This document shows, in pieces, positions 42,341 through 49,462 of a stretch of 64,000 bases of DNA (the first letter of the stretch is position 1; each line of letters begins with the position of its first letter). The position numbers were made by a program, and so were the translations under genes. The stretch comes from Elusimicrobia bacterium GWB2_63_22 (GTDB lineage: Bacteria; Elusimicrobiota; Elusimicrobia; Elusimicrobiales; UBA9959): contig MGUA01000034.1 of NCBI GenBank assembly GCA_001799735.1, forward strand, positions 1-64,000. The letters are read 5' to 3'. The notes beneath the pieces were generated by a model. The model made no database searches and was not told the DNA's origin. It saw nothing but the letters and a program-made list of their open reading frames with translations.

Positions 42341-43603
42341 TTATTTCCTGGCGGCCTTAGCCGTCCTGGCCGCCTTCCTGGGCTGGGGTTTGCCCAGCTC
42401 GAACACGTCGTGCAGCGTGCGCACCCCGAGCTCTGAATACTTGGCCTCGATAAGGCAGGAGACCTTTATATCGGAAGTGTTGACCATGTAGACGCTGATG
42501 CCTTCGCGGGCCAGGGCCGTGAACATCTTGGAGGCCACGCCGCTGTGCAGGCGCATGCCGGCGCCCACGATGGAGAGCTTGTTGAGCCCGGAGCGCACCG
42601 CGTAGCTGCTGCCTGGGTATTTAGCCGTGATCTTTTTAGCCGCCTTCTCCGCGGCGCCCAGGTCCGCCGAGCCGCAGGTGAAGGAGACGGAAGTCGCCCT
42701 GTCCGCGCCGGTGGTGTCCTCTACTATCATGTCGATATTGATCTCGTCCTCGGCGATGGCGGTGAAGACGCCGGCCAGGATGCCGGGCTTGTCGGGGATG
42801 TTCAAGAGCGAGACCTTCACCTGGTTCTTGTCGCAGACTATACCGGCTACGGCGGCGTATTCCATTATTTCCTCCTCGGTCACCACCGAGGTGCCCGGGT
42901 TAAAATTGAGCGAAGAGCGCACGATGAGCGGGAGCCGGTTGCGGCGCGCCATCTCTACGCAGCGCGGGTGCAGCACCTTGGCGCCCAGGTAGGACATCTC
43001 CAGCATTTCCTCGTAGGTGACCTTGGGCAGCATGCGGGCGTCGGGGCAGACCGCCGGATCCGCCGTGTAGATGCCGTCCACGTCCTTGTAGAACTCCACC
43101 CGGTCGGCCTTCAGCGCCACACCCAGCGCCACGGCCGTGATGTCGGAGCCGCCGCGGCCCAGCGTGGTGATGGAGCCCTCGCGCGTGGCGCCCTGGAAGC
43201 CGGCTACCACCACAATGTAGCCGTCGTTCAGGGCTTCCAGCGTGCGCACGGTGTTAACGGATTCTATGCGGGCCTTGGAGAAGGCGCCGGAGGTGGTTAT
43301 CTGCACCTGGTGGCCCAGGAAGGAGACAGCCCGGCGGCCCTCTTCCTCTATGGCCAGGGCCAGCAGCGCGGTGGTAACCTGCTCGCCGGTGGCCAGCAGC
43401 ACGTCGAACTCGCGGCCTTCGCTGCGCCGCGAGACGGTTTTGCCCAGCTCTATCAGCCGGTTGGTCTCGCCGGCCATGGCCGAGACCACCACCACCACTT
43501 TATCCCCCCGGCCAGCGCTCTGGATGACGCGTTTAGCCACGGCGCGGATGCGGTCTATATTGCCGACGGAAGTACCGCCGTATTTCTGTATGATCAGGGC
43601 CAT
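42341..43603 (-). CDS. lysC: Aspartate kinase
   Basis: 420 residues, matching monofunctional class II-type aspartokinases. Catalytic domain begins QKYGGTSVGN and has GFQGATREGSITTLGRGGSDITA; two ACT domains follow (about 265-335 and 345-405), for lysine and/or threonine feedback. It makes aspartyl phosphate at the entry to Lys, Met, Thr and DAP synthesis. No partner biosynthetic gene lies nearby. An upstream A/T-rich stretch contains TATCAT 9 bp before the ATG and no Shine-Dalgarno, so the leader is very short. Confidence 0.97.
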   Translation of the reverse strand: MALIIQKYGGTSVGNIDRIRAVAKRVIQSAGRGDKVVVVVSAMAGETNRLIELGKTVSRRSEGREFDVLLATGEQVTTALLALAIEEEGRRAVSFLGHQVQITTSGAFSKARIESVNTVRTLEALNDGYIVVVAGFQGATREGSITTLGRGGSDITAVALGVALKADRVEFYKDVDGIYTADPAVCPDARMLPKVTYEEMLEMSYLGAKVLHPRCVEMARRNRLPLIVRSSLNFNPGTSVVTEEEIMEYAAVAGIVCDKNQVKVSLLNIPDKPGILAGVFTAIAEDEINIDMIVEDTTGADRATSVSFTCGSADLGAAEKAAKKITAKYPGSSYAVRSGLNKLSIVGAGMRLHSGVASKMFTALAREGISVYMVNTSDIKVSCLIEAKYSELGVRTLHDVFELGKPQPRKAARTAKAARK

Positions 43604-43630
43604 GAAATAGCTATGATAATAAAAAACAGC

Positions 43631-43894
43631 TTATTTATCTACAGTAGAGATGGCCTCTATCTTGGCCCAGTCCACAAAGGCATGGCTGCCCTGCCCGCGG
43701 TTGACGACCAGGCATTCCTCGGTGTCGGTCACCGACTCGGCCCGCAGCGCGCCGCCCGGCGTGGCCGCCCTGATAATGACCACGAACTGCATGTCTTCAA
43801 GCCTGTACGTCAGCTCGCCCGGTTTTGAATACTTGCTGTCCGGGTCCATGATGAACCGCTTCTTCAACACACTCTGCCAGTCTGCTCTGTTCAT
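43631..43894 (-). CDS. Small protein of unknown function
   Basis: 87 residues, soluble, no cysteine, no signal peptide; begins MNRADWQSVLKKRF. Mixed alpha/beta with VVNRGQGSHAFVDWAKIEAI near the C-terminus. I recognise no family. A GGGGGA site precedes the ATG. It is 27 bp upstream of lysC on the same strand and may share its transcript. Confidence 0.65.
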   Translation of the reverse strand: MNRADWQSVLKKRFIMDPDSKYSKPGELTYRLEDMQFVVIIRAATPGGALRAESVTDTEECLVVNRGQGSHAFVDWAKIEAISTVDK

Positions 43895-44077
43895 GTTTCC
43901 CCCTTGAGCGCTCTTGTCTGAAAATTAAAGCAAACTAACTATACAAAACAAAGACCCCGGCAAAACCACGGGAGGCTGCCGCAGCAAGGCGGACTTTCAG
44001 CAAAACCGGGTTTCTTTGTATTATAAATATATTGAGCACGAAAATTTAGTGTGTCAAAGACTCTTCGAGGAGACTAC

Positions 44078-45952
44078 ATGAAAGAACTGAACTGGCGGCT
44101 GCTATTGCTCGGAGGCTCGCTGTGCGCCGTAGCCGCGGCCGCGACGCCGTACGTGACGCTGAAACTCGGGCAGAGCGTGGACCTGACCATGGGCGGCATG
44201 TTCCTGGCCGCCTTTGTGCTGGGCAAGCGGATGAAAGGGCAGGAGCTCGCCATAGAGCTCAACATCATTCAGGCCATGATCGGCCTGGTGTCGAGCATCG
44301 CCTTCATGGTCGTTATCCTGTCGGCCTTCTTCTATATCCAGAACGTCTTCGGCCGCGACATCGGCTTTAACCTGAGCGTCTGGCAGATGTTCCTCTGGCT
44401 GATGGTCTCGGCCAGCCTCGGCGTATTCATGGGTATCTTCCCCCGCGCCTCCCTGCTGAAAGACCACTCCATACCCTGGCCGGGCAGCAAAGCCACGCTG
44501 GCCGTGGCCCAGACGCTGACCGACCCCAATGCCGGCGAAACCACCAAGCGGCGCCGCGACGTGCTGATGGTCAGCACCGGCGGGGCCGGCTTCCTGACCT
44601 TCCTGCGCGACGGCATGGGCGTGCTGCCCCCCATAGTGGGCAACGCGGCGCTCAACATCTCCATAGGCCTGGAATTCGCGGCCTTCGGCATAGGCATGCT
44701 GGTGCCGCTCTCCGTCGGACTCTCCGGCCTGCTCGGCACCTGGATAGTCAGCGCCTTCGGCGAGCAGGTGGCGCAGTACTCGGCACTCTCCGGCGTGACT
44801 CCGGAAAACTTTGCCAGCTGCCTGAGCACCCTAAACTCGGTGGGCGGCCTGGAAGGCGCGCCTAAGGCGCAGGCTATGGACTTCCTCAACGCCACCTGCG
44901 GCAAGGCGACGGAGTTCCTCGGCGCCGGATCGCACTTCAAGTACGTAGTGCAGTGGATGATGTGGCCCGCCACGGCCATGATGATAGCCGCCGCGCTGAC
45001 CAGCGTGCTCGTCCCCGTCGTAAAGCATTTCTGGCAGAAGCGCGAGGTTAAGTACGAGAAGCACGAATTCAAGTCCCTGGCCGATGAGGAGATCCCGCTC
45101 TGGTGGACCGTCACCGGCATCTCCGTCTCCGTCACGCTGCTGATCTGGATGACCAGCTCCTGGTTCAACATGCCCTGGCAGGAAGTTACGCTGGCCGTGG
45201 CCATACAGCCCGTGCTGATCATCGCCGGCCTGCGCGTGCTCGGTATCACGGGCTCCGGCCCGGTCTCGCTGATGGCTAACGCCACGCAGTTCCTCTTTGG
45301 CCTTATCTGGCCCGCCCAGATCCGCTCCAACCTGGCGGCCGCCTACGTAAGCGCCAACCCGCAGGCCACGTCGGAATGCGTGGTGCCGTCGTTCTGGGTG
45401 GCGCAGCGCCTGGGCGGCAGGTTCAAGACACTGATAATCGCCATGCTGGCGGTGATACCGATAGGCGCCCTGCTTACTCCCATCATGTTCAACATGCTCG
45501 AGAAGACCTACGGCATAGGCCTCAACCCCGGCCAACTCGCGGCCCCGACGGGTCTCAAGATAGCGACGCTCGCCATAGTGATGGAGAAGGGCATCTCCTA
45601 CCTCCCCTACGGCGCGCTGCAGGCCTCCGTCATCGCCATCTTCATCGGCGTTTTCTTCGAACTGATGCTCTCGGTCAAGCGGACCAACGAGCTGGGCCAC
45701 GAGGTGAGCCGGTTCTGGTTCATCCCGATCCCGGCGGCGCTGGGCTTCGCGCTGATCCTGCCGGCCTCGCTGAACATAGGCATAGCCTGCGGCTCTATGA
45801 TCTCGGCCATCTGGGGCCGCTTCTCGCCCGGCGAGGAAGGCTCCTTCGGCCTGTACGGCACGCCGCTGGCCTCCGGCCTGGTGGCCGGCGAAGCCATGGT
45901 GGGCGCTATCCTGCTGCCGGCCCTAGCCGCGGTGATGGACCTGCTAAAGTAA
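44078..45952 (+). CDS. OPT-family oligopeptide (or metal-chelate) transporter
   Basis: 624 residues with about fourteen hydrophobic helices. The N-terminus (ATPYVTLKLGQSVDLTMGGMFLAAFVLG) and the PWPGSKATLAVAQTL motif are OPT-superfamily marks. OPT proteins import oligopeptides or iron-siderophore/phytosiderophore complexes by proton symport; bacterial substrates are mostly unknown. Start at ATG 44078 because AGGAG lies 6 bp upstream; a GTG at 44051 in frame is less likely. A strong terminator follows at 45972. Confidence 0.9.
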   Translation: MKELNWRLLLLGGSLCAVAAAATPYVTLKLGQSVDLTMGGMFLAAFVLGKRMKGQELAIELNIIQAMIGLVSSIAFMVVILSAFFYIQNVFGRDIGFNLSVWQMFLWLMVSASLGVFMGIFPRASLLKDHSIPWPGSKATLAVAQTLTDPNAGETTKRRRDVLMVSTGGAGFLTFLRDGMGVLPPIVGNAALNISIGLEFAAFGIGMLVPLSVGLSGLLGTWIVSAFGEQVAQYSALSGVTPENFASCLSTLNSVGGLEGAPKAQAMDFLNATCGKATEFLGAGSHFKYVVQWMMWPATAMMIAAALTSVLVPVVKHFWQKREVKYEKHEFKSLADEEIPLWWTVTGISVSVTLLIWMTSSWFNMPWQEVTLAVAIQPVLIIAGLRVLGITGSGPVSLMANATQFLFGLIWPAQIRSNLAAAYVSANPQATSECVVPSFWVAQRLGGRFKTLIIAMLAVIPIGALLTPIMFNMLEKTYGIGLNPGQLAAPTGLKIATLAIVMEKGISYLPYGALQASVIAIFIGVFFELMLSVKRTNELGHEVSRFWFIPIPAALGFALILPASLNIGIACGSMISAIWGRFSPGEEGSFGLYGTPLASGLVAGEAMVGAILLPALAAVMDLLK

Positions 45953-45971
45953 CTCAGGCACCCCAAAGAAA

Positions 45972-46001
45972 ATCCCCGGCCTCTCAGCCGGGGATTTTTT
46001 T
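45972..46001 (+). terminator. Rho-independent terminator after the OPT gene
   Basis: ATCCCCGGC (45972-45980) pairs with GCCGGGGAT (45987-45995) with a 6-nt loop and a seven-T tail. Confidence 0.92.
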
Positions 46002-46005
46002 GCCC

Positions 46006-46068
46006 CGTCATTCCGGCGAAAGCCGGAATCCAGTTCCCGTCTGGACTCCTGCTTTCGCAGGGGTGACG
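46006..46068. repeat. Dispersed palindromic repeat, copy 1
   Basis: Starts CGTCATTCCGGCGAAAGCCG and ends TGACG, so the ends are inverted. Two hairpins sit inside: TTCCGGC/GCCGGAA and CCTGC/GCAGG, with CCAG/CTGG in between. A second copy lies at 63856-63924. This CGTCATTCC-type element is widespread in bacteria as a non-coding REP/MITE-like repeat. Confidence 0.8.
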
Positions 46069-46097
46069 GACAACTGAAGTTTCAGGCTAAGGGCCGG

Positions 46098-46451
46098 TTA
46101 CTGCACCTTGAGCACGTCGGAGATGACTTTTTCCAGCGCGTCCTTGGGCAGAGCGCCCTGCGCCATCTGCGGCTTGCCGTCCATAGGCACGAACAGCATG
46201 CTGGGGATGCTCTGAATGCCGAAGGCCGCGGCCAGCGCCTGTTCCTCTTCGGTGTTTATCTTGTAGACGTCCAGCTTGCCGGCGTATTTCTGCGACAGCT
46301 CGTCCAGCACCGGGGCTAGCATCTTGCAGGGGCCGCACCAGTCGGCGTAGAAATCCACTATGCACGGCTTATCGCCGGCGAATTTCCATTCATTGTTCTT
46401 CTCAAAATCGAACACTTTGGTCTTGAACGCTTCAGTAGTCAGGTTCTGCAT
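46098..46451 (-). CDS. trxA: Thioredoxin
   Basis: 117 residues with the thioredoxin fold and active site W38-C39-G-P-C42-K in IVDFYADWCGPCKMLAP. cis-Pro is in SIPSMLFV. No signal peptide, so it is the cytoplasmic disulphide reductase. GGAGGAACAAC precedes the ATG. The gene is 14 bp downstream of a DUF6132 gene, a pairing that recurs in other genomes. Confidence 0.95.
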   Translation of the reverse strand: MQNLTTEAFKTKVFDFEKNNEWKFAGDKPCIVDFYADWCGPCKMLAPVLDELSQKYAGKLDVYKINTEEEQALAAAFGIQSIPSMLFVPMDGKPQMAQGALPKDALEKVISDVLKVQ

Positions 46452-46465
46452 TGTTGTTCCTCCGT

Positions 46466-46633
46466 TTACCGGTTCAGCGCGAAAGAAAGCCCCAGTAGGG
46501 CGCCCCAGATGACGCTCAGATACGGGCTCCTCACTATGGGGCAGGCCCCGGTGGAGCAGCCCACCAGCCTGTGCCAGAGATACCCCAGCATTCCCCCGGC
46601 CGAAACCCCCACCGCGATCGCCATGACCTGCAT
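46466..46633 (-). CDS. DUF6132-like small membrane protein
   Basis: 55 residues: first helix (about 2-18), a short loop with VGCSTGACPIVRSPY carrying two cysteines, and a second helix (about 35-52, VIWGALLGLSFAL). The motif G-C-S-x-G-x-C-P-I is typical of DUF6132. The ATG at 46633 follows a GGAGGTG site; the open frame to 46705 is longer than any homologue. The cysteine pair next to a thioredoxin gene suggests thiol chemistry at the membrane (inference). Confidence 0.75.
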   Translation of the reverse strand: MQVMAIAVGVSAGGMLGYLWHRLVGCSTGACPIVRSPYLSVIWGALLGLSFALNR

Positions 46634-46712
46634 TTTCGCACCTCCGCCAGTTTTACCTTCGTAAATTAGATGCGCCGGGAGCCAAAAGGTTACAGCTTTG
46701 ACCACTTTTGGA

Positions 46713-46718
46713 TATAAT
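46713..46718 (+). promoter_or_regulatory. -10 box upstream of the CxxC-TM gene
   Basis: TATAAT lies 51 bp before the ATG at 46770, without a clear -35. Confidence 0.4.
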
Positions 46719-46769
46719 TAAGTCTGAACGGTGCACAAAGCAAAGCATAGCAGGCTACTCATTCTCCCT

Positions 46770-46994
46770 ATGAAAACATACTGCGTAAAGTGCTATACCA
46801 CACATGATGACAGCGTCCCGTGTTTTGACGCCACCGCGCAGGCGGCAAAGGACATGGGAGTAAAAAGCAGGGAGGAACCGTCTTCCCCGGAACAGGCGCG
46901 CCGCGACGCCGCCTCTCTCCGCAAGGCCGTACTCCTTGTGATAGCGGCCGCCCTGGGCCTTCTAATCGGCGGCGCCTTCTTATTTTCCAAATAG
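46770..46994 (+). CDS. Small membrane protein with an N-terminal CxxC
   Basis: 74 residues: MKTYCVKCYTTHDDSVPCFD at the N-terminus, with C5xxC8 and C18 suggesting a zinc-ribbon-like or redox segment, and a single C-terminal membrane helix (about 53-72). Tail-anchored layout puts the cysteines in the cytoplasm. No family recognised. The ribosome-binding site is poor. I chose the ATG at 46770 over the upstream GTG at 46731. Confidence 0.6.
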   Translation: MKTYCVKCYTTHDDSVPCFDATAQAAKDMGVKSREEPSSPEQARRDAASLRKAVLLVIAAALGLLIGGAFLFSK

Positions 46995-47015
46995 CTTCAC
47001 TACCCCCGTCCTTAC

Positions 47016-47045
47016 AAAAAACAGGCCCCTTTCTACAGGGGCCTG
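47016..47045 (-). terminator. Terminator of the GNAT gene
   Basis: CAGGCCCCT (47022-47030) pairs with AGGGGCCTG (47037-47045); on the minus strand it is followed by six Ts. It is weak for the plus-strand gene. Confidence 0.75.
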
Positions 47046-47121
47046 AAATTTTCGAGATTGAATTGTCGGCGATTAGGGAGATAGTCATCAGCGTCCCCTA
47101 TCGCCCCTCAGTCCGCGAAAC

Positions 47122-47586
47122 TCATTTCGATGGATCGCATTTATAAGAGACAAGGTCCAAGCCGAATACTATCTCCCCGGCCTCTTCCTCACCCTCCTGC
47201 TCGAACCCAAAGCCGCGAAAGAACTTGATCGCGGCCTTATTGGCAACGCAGCAGCAGACGCAGACCCGGCCGAACTGGCCTCTTTCACGCATCTGCCTGA
47301 ACAATTCCCTCACCGCCTCCCGGCCGTACCCCTTTCCCTGGTAGCGCTTGTCCGTCATCATCTGGTCGATGACGTAATTCTTTTCCGCCTGCAGGTCACG
47401 GTACAGGACAAACCCCACCATAGCACCGTCAGCGTAAACCGCTAACGGATGGGCGGTTTCATAGTAAACGTACGCCTTGGCCAGGGATTTAGCATTCGCC
47501 ACTACGAACTTCACCTGCTCTTCCGCCACCGAGAGGTTTACGCATTCGCGGTAATTGTCTTTGTCTATATTTTTCAGAGTTATCAT
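47122..47586 (-). CDS. GNAT-family N-acetyltransferase, BltD-like
   Basis: 154 residues of the GNAT fold: MMTDKRYQGKGYGREAVREL carries the acetyl-CoA pyrophosphate loop (Q/RxxGxG/A), with NKAAIKFFRGFGFEQEG after it. The start MITLKNIDKDNYRECVNLSVAEEQ resembles spermidine/spermine acetyltransferases such as BltD, so a polyamine or small amine may be the substrate. An ATG at 47610 would add eight residues; I prefer 47586. Residues near the C-terminus include a run of cysteines (CVCCCVANK). Confidence 0.88.
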   Translation of the reverse strand: MITLKNIDKDNYRECVNLSVAEEQVKFVVANAKSLAKAYVYYETAHPLAVYADGAMVGFVLYRDLQAEKNYVIDQMMTDKRYQGKGYGREAVRELFRQMRERGQFGRVCVCCCVANKAAIKFFRGFGFEQEGEEEAGEIVFGLDLVSYKCDPSK

Positions 47587-47679
47587 AGAATTTTTGGACT
47601 GGCTCCGCATCAGATTCCCGTCTCACCCTCCGCTACGGCTTTCTGCGGACCAGTTCTATGAAGCCGTGCGTGGAATTCA

Positions 47680-47731
47680 GGGGACACAACACTTAATTCA
47701 TAAAAGAACCGCAGTTAAGTATTGTGTCCCC
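47680..47731. repeat. REP-like hairpin, copy 2
   Basis: Left arm GGGGACACAACACTTAA (47680-47696) and right arm TTAAGTATTGTGTCCCC (47715-47731) pair with a single G-T mismatch around an 18-nt loop. It shares its arms with the perfect palindrome at 7814-7865. Confidence 0.75.
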
Positions 47732-47760
47732 AGAACTCCGAGAGATGATTATGTCTCGCT

Positions 47761-47818
47761 GTCCCGGAGCCAAAAAATAAAGGCCGCTTTGCGCGGCCTT
47801 TAAATTTGGCTCCGGGAC
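47761..47818. repeat. Inverted copy of the tRNA-Gln 3' end
   Basis: GTCCCGGAGCCAAA (47761-47774) is an exact inverted repeat of TTTGGCTCCGGGAC (47805-47818), which is the 3' end and CCA of tRNA-Gln. The terminator hairpin lies inside the pair. Confidence 0.7.
47772..47801 (-). terminator. Terminator after tRNA-Gln
   Basis: AAAGGCCGC/GCGGCCTTT (47779-47787 with 47793-47801) and a T-run on the minus strand, 5 bp after the tRNA. Confidence 0.8.
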
Positions 47819-47880
47819 TAGGATTTGAACCTAGACAAAGGGATTCAGAGTCCCTTGTGCTACCGTTACACCATCCCGGA
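47807..47880 (-). tRNA. tRNA-Gln (CUG anticodon)
   Basis: A complete cloverleaf can be drawn: acceptor TCCGGGA/TCCCGGA, D-arm GTGT/GCAC, anticodon arm AGGGA-CTCTGAA-TCCCT with anticodon CTG, T-arm CTAGG-TTCAAAT-CCTAG, G73 and encoded CCA. It reads CAG glutamine codons. The DNA is 74 nt. Confidence 0.95.
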
Positions 47881-47930
47881 ATAAAGCTACAGGTCTATTA
47901 TATAAATTTCCGCGGCTGTCTGAAAGTATA

Positions 47931-48001
47931 TCGGGGCACCGGGAATCGAACCCGGGACTCATGCACCCAAAGCACGCGTGATACCATTTCACAATGCCCC
48001 G
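47931..48001 (-). tRNA. tRNA-Pro (UGG anticodon)
   Basis: Acceptor CGGGGCA/TGCCCCG, D-arm GTGA/TCAC, anticodon arm CGTGC-TTTGGGT-GCATG with anticodon TGG, T-arm CCGGG-TTCGATT-CCCGG, discriminator A. CCA is not encoded. It reads CCA and probably other proline codons. It lies upstream of tRNA-Gln on the same strand, probably in one transcript. Confidence 0.93.
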
Positions 48002-48043
48002 AAGTCAAGACAAGGCATAGTTTATAATTTACGGAGACGGGGT

Positions 48044-48769
48044 TCAAACGCCGGCCCTGGCGGCCGCCGCGTCCTTTTCGTCCAGGAACCGCTCCAGCCC
48101 GGCCTTTATCGCCCAGCCGATAGCGCGCCGGTTGTCCTCGTCCAGCAGGAAGGCGCGGCTTTTATCTATGTCGCCGATCTCCAGCAGCACCCGGTAGCGG
48201 GCCTTGTTTACGTTCTCGTCCACGCTGTAGAAGGCCAGGCGGCCGGTGACGGCGCAGCGGTAGTCGTTGCGCCCCGTGGTGCTGTCGAGGTGCGTGCCGC
48301 GGTTCTCCAGGTCGGTGGCGCGGGCGATCTCCTCGATAATGATATTGGAGAGCCGGCGGTTGTCCTCCATGCCGGCGTCGCCGTCGTGGATATAGCCCCA
48401 GACCGCGTGGCGATTGGTGCCGCCGTTATTATGGATGCCGATAAAGACCAGGGGGTTCAACTCGTTGGAGCGCCGCAGCTCCCAGGCGTAGCCTGACAGT
48501 CTGCCGTCCTCCAGGGCCGAGGTGTGCGCTATCTTGGTATTGGTGCCGCTGGTGGCGTGGTGCAGGTCAGGCTGGAAGTAGCTCCAGACCTTATGCTCGT
48601 CGTAGCGGGGATAAGCGCGCATGGCGTAGCCCGCTATGGCGTCGGCGGTGAGCGCCTCGTTATAGTTCTCGCCCGTGTCGCTCTGGTGGGACGGCTGGAA
48701 GACGATAACGGGCCCCAGCGCCGAGGCCGGAGCGGCGCAGAGAAGGACAAGCAGCGCGGCGCGCAGCAT
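48044..48769 (-). CDS. Secreted amidase_3-like protein, divergent
   Basis: 241 residues with a signal peptide (cleavage near residue 17). The order of motifs matches zinc N-acetylmuramoyl-L-alanine amidases: VIVFQPSHQSDTGENYNE (H28, E34 or E38), FIGIHNNGG (H113) and RVLLEIGDID (E197). These are in the right places for zinc ligands and the catalytic Glu, but the sequence between is far from AmiA/B/C. Probable peptidoglycan amidase, or a relative with another substrate. Its ATG overlaps the stop of the upstream gene by one base. Confidence 0.72.
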   Translation of the reverse strand: MLRAALLVLLCAAPASALGPVIVFQPSHQSDTGENYNEALTADAIAGYAMRAYPRYDEHKVWSYFQPDLHHATSGTNTKIAHTSALEDGRLSGYAWELRRSNELNPLVFIGIHNNGGTNRHAVWGYIHDGDAGMEDNRRLSNIIIEEIARATDLENRGTHLDSTTGRNDYRCAVTGRLAFYSVDENVNKARYRVLLEIGDIDKSRAFLLDEDNRRAIGWAIKAGLERFLDEKDAAAARAGV

Positions 48770-49332
48770 TACAGAAGCCCCAGCAGGCCGTCTTTAAGCG
48801 CCTTGTCGGAAGGCTTCGGCCCGAGCCACACCCGGAACAGGGCGTCGGCGAAATCCTTGCCTTCTATCGAGCCGAGGCTCTTGCCGTTGGCTTCCAGCTC
48901 CAGCGCTTTGCCGGGCCGGTAGAGGAACAGCAGCCGGTCGCCTTTCTTGACGTCGGGGATAAGCTTGCCGAATTTCTCTATGCGCTCCTTCAAGGCCGGC
49001 AGGACCTCGCCGGCGTTATTGGTGAAGCCGTCGGCGATGGCCTTGGCCACGTCGGCGCCGTCCACCGCGCGCAGGAAAACCAGCTCTATGCGCTTTACCT
49101 GCTCCGAGGCCGCTATCTCCAGGCCGTCTTTGGACGGCTTCTCCAGGTACAGCCCGGCGACGTAGACCTTGAACACCACCTTGGTGCGCAGGCCCAGGCC
49201 GTTGAGCTGCAGCTTTTTGCCGTCGAGATCCATAGAGACGGGCATGGTTACCCCCTTGAGATTTTTGGTCTCAGGGGCGGCGTAAAGGCCGCAGGGGAGG
49301 GCCAGTAAAGTCAGCAGGGCTAATATTTTCAT
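48769..49332 (-). CDS. Periplasmic chalcone isomerase-like protein
   Basis: 187 residues: signal peptide (1-18), then the chalcone-isomerase-like fold with LNGLGLRTKVVFKVYVAGLYLEKPS, RIELVFLRAVDGADVAKAI and a C-terminal FADALFRVWLGPKPSDKALKDGLLG, the standard ending of this bacterial family. Bacterial members lack flavonoid substrates and are thought to bind fatty-acid-like ligands; no enzyme activity is assumed. Coupled to the amidase-like gene. Confidence 0.9.
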   Translation of the reverse strand: MKILALLTLLALPCGLYAAPETKNLKGVTMPVSMDLDGKKLQLNGLGLRTKVVFKVYVAGLYLEKPSKDGLEIAASEQVKRIELVFLRAVDGADVAKAIADGFTNNAGEVLPALKERIEKFGKLIPDVKKGDRLLFLYRPGKALELEANGKSLGSIEGKDFADALFRVWLGPKPSDKALKDGLLGLL

Positions 49333-49462
49333 AGGTCTCCTTGATTTTCAAATCCGTTAAAAAGAGCGGAGCGTTAACGCCGCTTTTATGAATAATATAT
49401 ATTCTGACAAGGCTTTTCAATTTTGATAGGATTAGGGCAGACAAACGCTATGGATCGGTACC

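Noticed and set aside
44051-44077. GTG start nine codons upstream for the OPT transporter
   Set aside because: No ribosome-binding site there; AGGAG sits correctly before the ATG at 44078.
46006-46068. CRISPR-like repeat
   Set aside because: Only two copies 18 kb apart, no spacers in array and no cas genes; it is a dispersed palindromic element.
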